From Cordia subcordata (Eukaryota > Streptophyta > Magnoliopsida > Boraginales > Cordiaceae), in NCBI GenBank assembly GCA_028554755.1, contig JAPTOF010000005.1, forward strand, positions 6,643,501-6,707,500: a stretch of DNA of 64,000 nucleotides, read 5' to 3'. How positions within the stretch are numbered: position 1 is the first letter of the stretch; each line of letters begins with the position of its first letter. Positions 23,225 to 36,000 of this stretch are shown piece by piece. The notes beneath the pieces are model-generated. The model searched no databases. It was not told the origin of the DNA and worked only from the letters and a program-made list of their open reading frames with translations. Made by a program: the position numbers and the translations under genes.

Positions 23225-25706
23225 TCAACGCAACCCAAAAATCTCTTCTGGAGGATCATAAACACGTTGATCAGGAAAGATCTCCTCAAAATCCTGCTTG
23301 ACCTTGTTCCTCAACAGGGGATGTGGTAGAAGTCCCTTCAACAAGATCCTGAATGGCAGTTCTTCTGGTGGATCTGGAGATTTTTTCATGTCCTCATAAA
23401 TATTCATAGCATCTGCAGGAGATCCATCTCTCAAAAAGCCTCGAATAACTTCGGTGTAGGTCTGACAATCTGGAAACAAATTTTCCCTTTTCATACTTTC
23501 CCACAGTTCCATTGCAACTTCCATTTTTTTGCTTCTAGCTAGTGCAATGATCAAGTCCTTATAAAGGTAGGCATCAGGCTTATACCAATCTTGCTGCTGA
23601 ATCACCTTAAACACCTGAAAGTTCACATGTTAATTGTAAATGGAATGAATATCTGACATCATATGAATCTTGACTGATAAATTATGTCCAAAAGCGCCTA
23701 ACAAGCTAAAGAAAGATGAGAGAAAAAAAACTACACTGAATTTGGCAGTAAGTTGTACTAAAGTTAAGTCATCCTAAAACTCCAAATCAACTATTCTTAA
23801 TAGCAGCAACCTCCAAAAAAGCCTACTCCAAACTTACTAGGTAAAAGCATACCTTCAGTACTCCTCATCCCTAAAGTTTTCAGGAGTGGGCAGAGACAGA
23901 TAGGGATTTATCCAAAAATTCAGGTGATCTTCTGTATAATCAAATGTACGCTAGATATCCTAAGTACAACAAAGAATGACCTTCAACTCGTACAGAGGCG
24001 CATCATCTTTCAGCAAATAATTGTTGGTGGTTGGGCCATATTTACATCAAGGAAGAACTTGACTATCTTATCCTTTATTTTTGCATCTTTGTGCACAGTG
24101 CATCTACACCCAAATGAGACAGGAAGAAAATCCCAAAACATGCAAAAATTAAGCTAGGTTGGATGGGCAGGCCAGATGGTGCTGGGCACCCAGCCTAGCT
24201 GCTGGTCCACACTCTCAATTCTCCTGTCTCTCAAGTTTCCCCTTTCCCGGCCAGCCACACACATGCCCCATCATCTTCAACCACCAGAAACCATCTGATT
24301 AGAACCAACCTCACCAAGCCTCCATCAGACCAACTCCTTTGCCAAACAACTACCATATCCTCTACCTGCACCGATCTCCTACTCTACAGCACAAACAAAA
24401 AGAACACAGCAAAGTGTACAAGCTCAGTCACAGCAACCAGAATATAGGTACAGAATACACATCTCCAATATCCCAATTGCCCAATTGCTATCCAAAAGTG
24501 AGAAAATTTAAGTTATTATCTCAGGCGATTTGATACATCAAAGTAGTAAAATCCCTGTGTGTCAAGATTCTGTTATTCTTCTGTGGCTTCATGACCTTTC
24601 TCATATTTCATTTTTCAGCCTTTTGGATGCAATAGCAAAACCCTATCAGCTTTGCTCCCCCAAGATGGCCTAATTCACAATTTAGTGTAAGATGTACTTG
24701 TCTCTTACCCTAACAGTGTCATAAATTCAATGATCAATTTAGATCAGATAACCTGATTATGCAAATTATCTGTCTATTCAAATTTGCAGGCATGAATGAA
24801 TTCACCTGATCTTTTAATCTCCATTCAGTACTGACTCATAGCAAACAATTAATCACTGATCAACCCTTGTTTTTCATTATTTTCAAAAATTCATCAAAAA
24901 TCTCTTTTTGCTCCCACTTATTATTTGAACCACAAGACCTCTTTCTTACAACTTATAACTTAAAGAAGGCAATCTGTGAACATCTTTTCTATATCTAAAT
25001 TAGCAAAACAAGGAGCTTAGCAGCAAATATATGTGACAAGGGATGTATAGTTAGCAAAATGGAGAAAACACAGAGGGATAAACCATACTATATCTCCAAC
25101 TTTTTGATTATGCATACATTACTCTCCATTTGAACATATTTATTTATATTTAAAAATGCCAGTTGATAGATAGATTGAACAAACTACACATATTATAAAC
25201 AGTTTCCTTATAATCTGTGCACTGTTTATGGATGCTCTAATGGCATCTACCAGATCACGAGTATAACTACTAAATGCAAGTAAAATAATTACCGCCATTA
25301 CCTTGACAGCGAGAGAAACCTCTTGTTGGCGCTCCAGCTCAGTGAGAACAGCGACCATGTCCATTTTCAGAAGCCTAAGCACGTGGGTTTTGATAAATTT
25401 TTCGAGCTTCTCTTGGTCATCATTGCCTTTGAATCTCTTGAGGCCCTGGATCACAAACAGGGCCTCCTTTCCAATCAGTTTCTTCCCTCTCCAAAGCGGC
25501 CCTCTGGGCCTACCATCATGGTATCCGCGACAAGTATTAGGATACTCTCTTAAGCCTAATTGGCTGACAATAGCACCAGTATTACTGCTCCCCCTGAACA
25601 ACCTTGATGATGGGGTTGAAATGAAAAATGAAGAAAGAGTGAACGCATGTTGTGGAAGGTGTTTTAGAAGTAATCTTGACCTTGAAATTACTACTTCGAT
25701 TGCCAT
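23225..25706 (-). CDS. Short PPR protein, THA8-like, organelle-targeted
   Basis: Two exons: 25706-25302 (135 codons, donor AAG|GTAATG) and 23614-23225 (129 codons plus stop, acceptor TTTCAG|GTG), giving 264 residues. The first about 45 residues are rich in Ser, Arg and Leu with few acids, as in an organelle targeting peptide. Next comes RPRGPLWRGKKLIGKEALFV, a conserved start of this family. Three PPR-like helical repeats follow at about residues 148-182 (KPDAYLYKDLI), 183-217 (CQTYTEVIRGFL) and 218-250 (FRILLKGLLPHP). The C-terminus is YDPPEEIFGLR. Known THA8-type proteins are short PPR proteins that assist RNA processing or splicing in chloroplasts or mitochondria. The specific target cannot be read from sequence. 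The 1687-bp intron is ordinary AT-rich sequence. Confidence 0.9.
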
Positions 25707-26395
25707 TTTTGTTTATAGAAATGAATATCGGTATGAGTGTCAGGGCTTTTGGAGGGTTTTAGACAGCAATGGAGGCAACCACTTCGCAATGCCAAGATTG
25801 TCAGAGTTTATCACCAAGGGCCTAACACAAAAAATAAAAGAAGTAGAATATTAATGTTAAAATTATTGAACTTGAATAAAAGATGATAGTACAAATATTG
25901 CATAAATTTGAGTTAATTTTCCCAAAAGAAAAACAAATTGAGATTTTAGATTTCAGTTGCGAATTATCTAGGCGTCCATGTAGTTAGGCCAACTCAAACA
26001 GCTTTCCTAAAATGGCTTCTTGGAGCAACTCCAAGGAGTATCACTTCTACTTTTTGCACGCCAAACTGGTGAAATACTTCAGCTCTCTATTTCGTTCCAT
26101 GAAAGAACCAACCCTCATGAACTAACATACAAACTCCACAAAGCATTCAAAAACAGTATTATCTTTCAGAAAGAAAAAGGAAAGGAAATAATAAAATCTA
26201 AGAAAAAAGAAAAGCCACTTTGAATTCAAAAGATATGATAATTTTGCATGAATTTTGTACTCTAGAAGTAGATGGGGTCACTGAAATTGCTGCAGGGAAA
26301 GAGGATAGATGTCAATAGGAGAAACAGGAAGAAGGGAAAGAAGAAAGGAGTGGTAGGGGGGTTGGTTTAGCTTTGAGAACACTTTGTGCATTCAT
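25707..26395. other. Upstream region of the PPR gene
   Basis: This holds the promoter and 5' leader of the PPR gene (minus strand) and then featureless sequence. The plus-strand open frame across 25303-25854 is only the antisense of exon 1 plus flank. No clear TATA box was identified on the minus strand. Confidence 0.4.
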
Positions 26396-26560
26396 TCTAG
26401 GAATGGAAATGGGACGCGTACCTGTCCCCAAAAGCCATCCCAAACCTGAACCCCGAATACCATCCTAATCCTAGTGGCAATGGGACGAGTACCCATCCCC
26501 AAAAGCCATCCAAACTCGATTCCAAATCCCATCCCAACCCTGGAACCCCTCCAAAATCTG
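26396..26560. mobile_element. Remnant of a TAGGAATGG-type MITE end
   Basis: TAGGAATGGAAATGGGACGCG at 26398 followed by TACCTGTCCCC resembles the terminus of the 20333-21063 element. A second GGCAATGGGACGAGTACCC follows at about 26476. The two adjacent terminus-like blocks suggest a rearranged or truncated insertion. No target duplication was found. Confidence 0.4.
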
Positions 26561-27285
26561 GAACGTCCCAAACATGCAAGTGCTGAACCTAAACGTGAAA
26601 TTTGGAAATTCATCCAAAGCCTACGAAATCCGAATCAATTCACACAACTCAAAGCAAGTTAAATTAAATTCCCTAAAAATGCAGTAAATTAAATCTACAA
26701 ATAAGTTAAAAATTAAAACACACTGAAATTCTTTAGAAAACGAAAGAGCTTCCAACTTTACCACTTTTCTTCTCTGTTTTCAGCTTGACAAATTACCAAT
26801 TGCTGAAATTTTTCTATATGATTCACCAATAGCAATATATTGAACACATTCTGCATATCATGATAAAAATTTTGAATCAACATGTTTGGACTTCTCCATT
26901 AAATGATGACAAAGAAACAACCTTCTTCTTCTGCAACTAATAAACCCAAATGGAAATAACAAAAGACAATAATAAAAAAAAAAAGCTTGAAATGCAGCGG
27001 CACAACATTAGGTACATAAGAACACATACCCATATATGTATACTTAAATATATAATCTATATATCTATATATCTATATATCTATATCTATATAAGACGTA
27101 CCCTCAAGGAGGAGGAAGAAGACCCTTTGGGCATTTCATATTTGGGGGGAAATTTTGCTCTTCGTTTTGATTAATTACTTAATTTCATGGAGCGGCCTCT
27201 AAGAGAGTAGGCTGGGCTGGATTGGAGCCCAGAAGGCTAGAGAACACTATAGAAAATGAGAAAAATAAAAAGTAGCCCGACCGAT
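26561..27285. other. Intergenic, AT-rich with microsatellite
   Basis: A (TCTATATA)n microsatellite lies at about 27055-27090, and a poly-A stretch lies near 26972. No gene or transposon end is recognised. Confidence 0.45.
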
Positions 27286-27289
27286 ACAA

Positions 27290-28034
27290 GGGTGCGTTTT
27301 AAAAACCACCTCGTAATTAAAATTGGGTGTGTTTAAGAATAGTTACACAATTAGGGTTGGAGGTGAACTGTGTATTTGGGCATCTTCAATTTTCATGGTG
27401 GGAGGTGTGAATTGGTAAAATTACACGTTGTAATTACTTTTTACAGCTTTTGTTAATTTTTATTCTTTTTTTATCTTTGGTATAATTTACTAAAAAATAA
27501 ATATAAATAATAAAAATAAATAAATTTAATAAAATTAAAATATATAAGTAATAAATACATAAAATATATAAATATAAATAAATAAAATGCAAATAAGTAT
27601 TTCAAAAATGTAAAATTTGTTTAATTTTAATAGTGTTGTTAATTATAATTAAATATTATTATTAATTTTGATAAATAGTATTTAAATTTAAAAAATATTA
27701 GTAGTAGATAATTTTTAGTTTCATCTACTTATATTTATAATTCATATATTTTTATAAGTCTTTTTTCCTTTTTATAATAAATAATATTTTATTTAAATAT
27801 TTTTAGAAAATAACATTTTTAGATATTTGTTAGTATTAATATATCAGAATAAATATTAATTTTAAAATTAAATTATTTAGCATTGTAGTTACCATATGTG
27901 CTACCAAATATGTCATACAGAATTAATATATAATTACGCTGTGATAACCAAACACACCTTGTGATTTAAATTATTATATAATTACTTGGTTATATGACTA
28001 CATTGTCTAATAATTATACTGTGCCGTCTAAATA
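27290..28034. mobile_element. Possible AT-rich MITE with inverted ends
   Basis: The left part GGGTGCGTTTTAAAAACC, with GTAATTAAAATTGGGTGTGTTT just inside, resembles the reverse complement of the right part, which holds AACCAAACACACCTTGTG and then AAATAGGCCCT. The interior is almost pure A/T. No target duplication could be defined, so the assignment is tentative. Confidence 0.4.
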
Positions 28035-28459
28035 GGCCCTAATGCTTCTAGGACACTCAAATTTCTAGATGAATTGCCACTAAGAGAGTAGAAACACGAG
28101 CTAAATTGATGCTCAATGAGTTAAATTATTTATTTAGAAGGAAAAAAAAGTGAATTTATTTTGATAAATACTCTGGCGAAGACACATCATTCTTTAGCGT
28201 TCAGCATGCCATTGATGTCAAAATATTTTTCACATTTCTTTTTTCTCAAAATTAACTTATTAATTTGATATTAACTTGGCTAGCGTACCTTCGTGAACAA
28301 ACCTACAGTTTGTGTCCAAGTCAACTTGAAAAAGGGGCCGGGTTGAACTGAAAAATAGGTTAACCGATTAAAGAGGGCCGGTCCAGGCTGGCCCCCCTGA
28401 AGAACTTATATCGTGCACCCACAGGTTACAGCTTATCAGTATTAAACAAAGATGATATG

Positions 28460-28805
28460 TGAAATTTATTGAATAAATTATTTATAAATATTAAACAAAT
28501 AATCTTTTTATTCTAAACAAACACATGTGATTGTTTTCTTGTATAGATATTTGTTAATTTTATACTTGTTAACAAATATTATGATGATTTGTGAATTTTA
28601 CCAGATAAATAGCTTACGAATACTGAATAAATAGCCTTTTTTATTATGAATAAACATTTGTGACTGTTCTTATGTATAGATGTTTCTGTAGATTTTATTG
28701 GATAAATAATTTATGAATACTGAACAAATATCTATAATTTTTTTCATGTATAGATGTTATGTAAATTTTAATAGATAAACAACTTATGAATACTGAGCAA
28801 ATAAT
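28460..28805. repeat. Degenerate tandem repeats, three to four units
   Basis: Units share the order GTGAATTTTA, then AGATAAATA, then GAATACTGA-CAAATA, then a TGT-TTTTATGTATAGATGTT end. They occur at about 28460, 28590, 28688 and 28751. Unit length shrinks from roughly 125 to 60 bp because of deletions. No coding role is apparent. Confidence 0.7.
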
Positions 28806-28854
28806 TTGGTACATTATGCTATGTGCTCCAACAAGTACATGATATAATTTGCAA

Positions 28855-28871
28855 GGGGGGGGGGTGGGGGG
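28855..28871 (+). repeat. Poly-G tract
   Basis: Ten G, one T and six G in a row sit in an otherwise AT-rich region. It could form a G-quadruplex or be a site of length variation. No function is shown. Confidence 0.7.
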
Positions 28872-28949
28872 CTATGAGAGTTTCTAAATAAACTTTAAAC
28901 CCCGATTAAAATATTTTAGTTTTTATAAGTTTGAAATGGTACCAATTAT

Positions 28950-29690
28950 TCATAATCCAATTGATCAACTAGCGTATGGATTCGCTCGATGTAACAGGTA
29001 TTACTTGTTTTTCTATTTCACATTTTATGTAATCTAGGTAATTATGTTATATGACTAAAAACGAACCAGCATTATAGATAAAAGCATCTATTGTTATATT
29101 GAAGGTATATTTTTTCTAACCTAAATATTTATGACTTTAGAGTAAAGGGAGGTAAAAGTTAAAATATTAATTTATATTTAGGATTTTTTTAAACAATTTG
29201 TCGCTGATAAAAAATTAAGATTAACTATAAAAAATTAAATATAATATTAAAATTGAAGAAACAACATAGGGCATGATATGACATCATAGATCTGCAAGCA
29301 TAAATGAGAACAAAATTAAAAAAAGCACTCCACCAAGCTTCAAAACGGCAAAAAAAGAAAAGAAAAAAGAACTCAAGATCTCATGTAGCACTAAATTCTC
29401 AAAACCAACAACAACCAAAAAAGAAAAAACACTATAGCTATCATTAAAAAAGGAAACTAAAAAAAGATTGAAGAAAGAATCACAAGGTTACATGTAACAA
29501 TGTAAAATTACATATCGTAAGTGATAGATGAAAAGGTTAAACAGAATAAGTTTTTATGAATTTGTCAATAGTTAAAAAAGGGTATTAACTATTAAAAGAA
29601 CAAACAAAGCATAAAAAAAACTGAAAAAGCAATCACAAGTTGTCACATGATATTCTATCCAAGTATTAAGTTAAAAAATAAACACTTATT
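28950..29690 (+). repeat. Dispersed repeat, copy 1 (homologous to 61190-62065)
   Basis: Blocks in the same order and orientation occur in both segments: a CATTTTATGTAAT-like block, TTTATGACTTTAGAGT, ATTAAGATTAACTAT, GGCATGATATGACATCAT, AAAAAGGTTAAA, GTTAAAAA and finally a GCAATC-ACA/GTGACA block. Overall similarity is moderate with many indels. No coding sequence. The two copies flank the nested transposon block on either side. Confidence 0.55.
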
Positions 29691-30044
29691 TTAGCATGAA
29701 AAGCGAAAAAATGGCGCTCTAATTTTTTTACTCAATAAATCCTATAGTGTTTGAGGAGGTCATGATATATATGCTCAACCATTTTAATATATAGTATAGA
29801 TATTAGTTTAAAATTTTTGATTATTTAGAAAAAGTACTTTTATGTTTTGATTTTACTAATTATAAAATAGTTTAAAGAAATAATATTATTAGTATTATTA
29901 GTATAAATATTACGAAAAAATCTAACCTTAACTTGGTCCAGAATTTCTTTCCAGGAAGAGTCATGAAAATGTACGAATATTCTAAACGACGACAAATTTT
30001 TAGTATAGAAACTTTACATGCACTTAAAATTTTACATTTCACAT

Positions 30045-30128
30045 GTGGTGTTGTGCTTATAAGCTGGTCAAATCTATTTATAAGCAAAACAATAAGATGT
30101 AGACGTCTAAAAAATTCTGCTTATAAAC
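30045..30128. mobile_element. Possible palindromic MITE split by Copia A (left part)
   Basis: CTTATAAGC- and TTATAAGC-type words cluster here and again just beyond the far end of Copia A (59399-59710: GGCTATAAGC, GCTTATAAG, ACTTATAAA). The two parts would join at the TAAAC target duplication. This suggests Copia A inserted into an older palindrome-rich element. Its true ends are not defined. Confidence 0.35.
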
Positions 30129-30286
30129 TGATAACATAAATAAGTTTTAGATAATATTGTTTTAGAAATAACTAGTTAGAGGTTTAAATTTTATTTGTTG
30201 TAATCCTCTTAGCAGTATATAAATACACCTGTGTATTGTGAATTAATCATTGAGTGTATACAAAAGTTATTCTTTCCACTCTTTCA
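30129..30286 (+). mobile_element. 5' LTR of Copia A
   Basis: The 158-bp sequence begins TGATAAC and ends CTTTCA. It matches 59244-59398 throughout, including GAGGTTTAAATTTTATTT and TATATAAATACACCTGTGTA, a TATA box at about 30217. TAAAC precedes it (30124-30128) and also follows the 3' LTR (59399-59403). It drives transcription of the outermost element of the nest. Confidence 0.9.
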
Positions 30287-30474
30287 TGCTACAACAGTTT
30301 CGTGTAAGGCATGCATCACCCCGACTTTGTGTGGCTTTCTCGTTCATCAAGCACTTGGTTTCTCCAGGCCTACCGTTCCTTTCATCCTCTCCGTTGCTTA
30401 ATTGTGTGCCAAACTTTTAAGCCATGAACAGAGGCTTGTTTGCAGATGGTGATGGTGATGGTGAATATTGAGGC

Positions 30475-31540
30475 TTGTTGCAGATGGTGGTGGTAACTTC
30501 ATGTTCTGGATTCAAGTACTTTATTTTTTTTATTGATGAATTTTCTAGGTTGACATGGTTGTATCCATTGCGAAACAAAAATGATTGGGTTTCTTCCTTT
30601 GTTCATTTTAAGAATTTGATTGAAAATCAATTCCATTTTCGCATTAAAGCTTTTTAGTGTGATGCTGCCAAAGAATTGACTCAAGGACTTGTGGCTAAAA
30701 TAATGACTGAAAATGGCATTCAATGTAGAATTTCCTATTCCATAACAAAATGGTCTTGCTGGGTCTCACATTCATGTTTCTTGCTTCTGTATCCAAACAA
30801 TTTTGGTTAGAGGCTTTTTCTACTGCAAATTTCTTATTAATCGGCTTCCTATGCCAGTTTTAAATAATATCTCGCCTTTTGCTAAATTATACAATAAGTC
30901 ACCAGATTACTCCTCTCTTTGTGTTTTTGGTTGCCAGTGTTTTCCTCATTTGAGTGCGTATAAATAGGATAAACTGAGTCCGAAATTAATGCCCTGTAAA
31001 TTTTTTGGTTACAGTGAGAGTCACAAGGGATGTAGGTGTTATTGTCCTCAAAATCAACGTATTTATCTTTCTAGACATGTTTTTTTTGATGAATTGATTT
31101 TTCCCTTTCGATCTCATTTCCAGATATCGAACTCTTCTGTTAATCCTAAGTCTTTGCACTTGGTTTCTGGAGTCTCATCTATTTTTCCTGTTAATAATAC
31201 TTCTCAAACACAAACTTTCTCGTCTCACTTATCCTTTTCATCTGCACGTGTTGTAGATATATCATCTACTCTTCCAATTTTGCATTCTCCAAGTGGTTCT
31301 CTGTCACATGAATTTGTGCCTGCTCAAACTAATCCTTCTTATTCTCCATGTGTTCCTAACTCCATGCCAATGGGACCTCAAGCACGTGTCTTATCCTCAC
31401 CAAACTTGCACTCAGTAGAAAACACTCACGAGCTCAAACTTCCCCGCCTAAATCCGTTCACCACAAACACCTTCTCCATTGTCAATCCCTGTCTCCCCAA
31501 CAACAAACACACTAAATTTGATGCCATGCTCCACTTCTGA
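30475..31540 (+). pseudogene. Copia A integrase fragment
   Basis: The frame at 30475-30657 reads KYFIFFIDEFSRLTWLYPL, the integrase catalytic core around its first Asp region. Further pieces follow in shifted frames: GIQCRISYP near 30718, PDYSSLCVFGC near 30905-30940, and KLMPCKFFGYS from 30980 continuing to the RHVFFDELIFPF block near 31075-31112. The region to 31540 is the Ser/Pro-rich linker before the reverse transcriptase. Stops and frameshifts disable it. Copia B-minus interrupts it at 31541. Confidence 0.8.
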
Positions 31541-31897
31541 TCCTAGGGAAAAACATGTAAACACGAAGAACACGAGAAGAAAACCAACACAAGAGCATTA
31601 TATGGTTCGGTCTTAAAACCTACGTCCACGGACAACAGAGAACAATTTATTATCGATCAGCGAATATTACAAAGCTCACACTTTGGTTTCTCTCACACAC
31701 CACAATACAATGTCCTAGCCCCTATTTATGGTGCACAAGTATACTAATCAGTATTCTACAAGAAAAAAGAAATAATATACTACAAGGAAAATGACACATA
31801 TTAATTATGTACTGTTATGGTAATAAGAAAATAAAGTAATATGCACATAAGATAATTTGCTATTCTTGTTGCCCAAGAATACGGGCCACCTTCAACA
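31541..31897 (-). mobile_element. 3' LTR of Copia B-minus
   Basis: The 357-bp LTR shares blocks with the other Copia B LTRs: TTATTATCGATCAGCGAATATTACA-type sequence, CCTATTTATG and TTGTTGCCCAAGAATACGGGCC. The outer end TCCTAGGGAA is a mutated form of TGTTGGGGAA. Confidence 0.85.
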
Positions 31898-33058
31898 AAT
31901 CTCCACCTTGGCATGTATTCGATCCAATCAACACACCATCGTCCCTGCTGCCAACTGCCCCAAAGGGCTAATGCTCCACACCATAACTAGCAACCAAGTC
32001 CAAGCAATGCTTGAACTTGCTGATTTGAACCACCTTGGTTATCATATCTGTTGGATTTTCATGGATAGATATCTTCTGCACCAATATGATCCCTTGTGAT
32101 ATAACAACTCTGATAAAGTGATATATGATATCAATGTGTTTAGTCCTCTCATGATAAATCTAATTCTTCGTCAGATGGATTGCACTCTGGCTGTCATAAA
32201 AGACTGTACTTGTATCTTACTATAGTCCAAGATCACGAACTAGGCCTTGTAACCATATGGCCTCCTTCACAACTTCTATAATTGCTATGTACTCCGCCTC
32301 AGTAGTTGACAATGCCACAATGGACTGTAATGTCGCTTTTCAACTGATAGCACACCCAAAGAGAGTAAACACGTAACTCGTCAGAGATCTTCTCTTATCA
32401 AGGCCACCTGCGAAGTCTGAGTCACAATAACCTACCAACCTCGCGTAATATCCAGTCATCTTGCTAAATAGTAATCCTATATTTGCAGTGCCACGCAAAT
32501 ATCTCATTATCCATTTCACTGCTTTCTAGTGTGCTTTCCCAGGCGATGCCATATACCTGCTCACAACACTAATTGCATGTGAAATGTCGGGACGAGTACA
32601 CACCATAGCATACATCAAGCTACCAACAGCACTCGAGTATGGAACATGAGACACATGCTTCGCCTTCTCTTTGGTTTTAGGTGACAAATCTGCAGACAAC
32701 TTGAAATGAACAACAAGCAGCACACTCACAGGCTTTGCTTTATGCATTCCGAAACGCTCTAGCACTTTCTTAATATAACTCTGTTGAGACAAGAACAGCT
32801 TCCCAGCATTTCCATCCCTGCAAATCTCTATGCCAAGAATCTTCTTTGCTGCTCTAAGATTCTTCATCTCAAACTCATCACCCTGCTACTTCTTTAATTC
32901 ATCGATGGCAGACATGCTTTTAGCAGCAATTAGCATATCATTGACATACAATAACAAGTATACAAATGAACCATTTGGAAGTTTTTTAAGATCCACACAA
33001 TTGTCATAGGCACTCTTTGTGTAACCAGCACCTACCATAAATGTGTCAGATCTCTTGT

Positions 33059-33066
33059 ATCACTGC
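33059..33066. other. hAT target-site duplication, left copy
   Basis: ATCACTGC here and at 37725-37732 are identical 8-bp duplications. They lie in the reverse transcriptase of Copia B-minus and include its premature TGA (read as TCA on the plus strand). Confidence 0.95.
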
Positions 33067-36000
33067 TAGGGGTGGAAGTTCGGATCCGAATTTTCGGATT
33101 TTACCCGACCCGATCGGATTCGGTTGCAAACGGGTTGATAAAAAATCGGGTTCGGGTATACCGGGTTTGGATTTTCGGGTAAACTCGATAATTTCGGATC
33201 GATTTTTGGACTCATTTTCTTCACCCGAACCCGATCTGAAAAACCCGATTTTTTTTTAAAGTCAATAACTATACCGTTTTACGTATTCACTCACAACTCA
33301 CTCGTCACTTCCTCTGCGGCTCTGCCATTCAATCGAAAAAGCCCCAAATTGAATAAAGCCCTAGATCTCCTACTCACTTCACCTCACGGACTCACTCCCT
33401 CAGTTGCTCATCTGTCGTCCCTCCTTAACGCCAACGCATCACCGGCAGTCCGGCAAAGCACCTCCGCGTCGGCCTCTCCATGACTCCATCTCAGTAGCTT
33501 CGCGTCAACAAGGTAAGGTGAAAAGTTGCCACTGTGATTATGAGATTCTCGTGCAGTTTGATGTGTCTGTGCTCAAACGTAGAGAGACGTAAAAATCCAA
33601 GCTTTTAGTGAGGGACAACAATGGCAGGCAACCATATCATCTTCATTACTCTCTGCAGCAATTTCAACTTATATAATTTAATTGCCACTTTCTTAATTTT
33701 ATATAAGCATTTTCGTTTTGTGTGTGTTTTTATATTGTAGGGTGAAGCTGCGGGTGCTTCAACACTCAGTGTTGGACTGTTGGTGATGATTCTGACCAGG
33801 TAAATGGCATTAAGATTTGTGTTTTTTTCTCTTATTTTTAAGGGTTTTTGTTATTTTTGTAATTATATGGTTTCTAGTTGTTTCTTGAAGAGTTACATTT
33901 GGCGTGCTCGCGAATTAGTTTGGTGTTAAAAGCTTGAATCTTTGCTTTTGCATGTGAATTGCTGTTATTAATGTGTGTTTGCTGAAAGAGTCCCTTTGAG
34001 AGAGCTTAACTGTTAAACAGAAACATGGTTTTCATGAGTTTAACATGTCTTCAGCTGGGGGGAGACACAGATGATGAAGAAGACAACTACGGGATTCCAT
34101 GAGTTTCATTTACATTTGAAAGCTATATAGACTAGACGGTCGTGAAAAATTAACATGCTTATATTTTTACTATCATAGTTAAACTGCATTTAAACATTGG
34201 GTTCCCTTTCTGTTTATAGAATTTAATTGAGCAAAGATGTCGAGTTCATCTTCAGCAATATCGTCGTCAGTAAGTCCCGAATGTGATTCTTCTCTTCCGT
34301 TTAATCATGGATCTCCTTCATCCTCGCCATCACCACCCCGTAAGCTTAATTTTTTCTTTTCTTCTTTTTCGTTGTCTTTAGTAGAAGAGCCAAATTATTT
34401 AGAAATTAATGAGATAGACTTAAACTTAATATCTAATTGTTAAATTTGAATTGTTTATGATTTAGAAATGGCAACCTCTAACCCACCAATGCCTACGAAA
34501 AGAACACGATTTTGTGTAATCTCAAGTCTTGAAACATCTGACCAAAGAGATGATGCATTAGATTTTGATGACGATATGGGGGTTGACATTTTTGGAGATT
34601 CCGAAAGAGTTACTAGTTCTTTAAATGAGTCGAGGAAAAGGGGGAGGGAGAAAATGAAAGGAAAGGGGAGGAAAGAACAATGCACCTAGATCTTTGTATT
34701 GGATTCATTTTGATAAGTTCTTTTGTGAAAGAGAACAAGTGCAAAAGGCAAGATGTCGTTATTGTGGTAGAGAAGTAAAAGCCGATCCAACAAACCATGG
34801 GACTACACCATTAAGAAATCACTACAAGGCTTGTAAGAAGAAGCCTCTTGAAGAATTAACTAATCAATATCGTATCTCTCATCAGCCCATCCAATTAGGT
34901 GAAAAAGCAGGACATGTTACAAGATAGCAATTTGACCAAAACAAGGTACGCGAGGCTTTGACAAAGATGTTGGTTATGGATGAGCTTCCTTTCAAATTTG
35001 TTGAAGGTCTTGGCTTTAAGTTATTAATGTCAACTGCATGTCCAATGTTTGTTATTCCTAGTAGAAAGATCATGCAACTGATACTTATGCCTTGTATTTG
35101 AATGAGAGGGCAAGGTTAAAATCATTTTTGAGAAATTGCACTCAAACAATTTGCATTACCACTGACACTTGGACTTCACAACAAAAATTGAACTATATGT
35201 GTCACAGCTCATTTCATTGATAATGATTGGAAGTTGCATAAGAGAATCATTAACTTTTGCCCTATATTGAGTCATTCAGGTGAAGATATTGGGAAAGCTG
35301 TTGAGAAGTGCTTACTTGATTGGGGGATTGACAATATTTTTACGATTACTGTTGATAATACTTCTTCAAATGATACGGCATTGGTTACTTGAGGGGAAGG
35401 ATGAGAATGTGGGGTACTTCTATGTTAGATGGAAAATATCTACACATGAGGTGCATTGCCCATATAGTTAACCTTGTGGTGCAAGATGGGTTGAAACAAA
35501 AAGATGAAGGAGATGCCATAGTTCGTGTTAGGGATGCAATTAGATAAATTAAAAACTCTCCAGCTAGGTACAATAAATTCAAAGAGTGCATTGATCTTGA
35601 AAAAATTGATAGCAAAAAATTATTGTGCCTTGATGTGTCTACAAGGTGGAACTCTACTTATTTGATGTTGGAGAGTGCATCCAAGCTTAAAAGGCCTTTT
35701 GATAGTTATTCTAGGGATGATGGCAAGTATAGAGACTTTCTTTCGACTCTTCCATATAAAGGAGTGCCTAGTTGTTATGATTGGAGGAGAATTAGGTTGC
35801 TTGTTGGATTTCTAGAGCAGTTTTTTCATCTCACTTTGCAGATTTTGGGGTCCTTATATGTAACATCTAATTCCGTGTTTCATGAAATAAGTGCATTAGC
35901 TTTGATTCTCCAAGAGTGAATAGGAAGTGATGATCTTGAGTTGAGTAGGATGGCAAGTGCAATGAAACAAAAATTTGATAAGTATTGGGGATGTGTTGAA

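Noticed and set aside
25303..25854. 183-codon plus-strand open frame
   Set aside because: It is antisense to exon 1 of the PPR gene and its translation lacks any family signature, while the minus strand gives a clear conserved protein.
27290..28034. Firm assignment of a MITE
   Set aside because: The inverted ends are weak and no target duplication was found; it is left as tentative.
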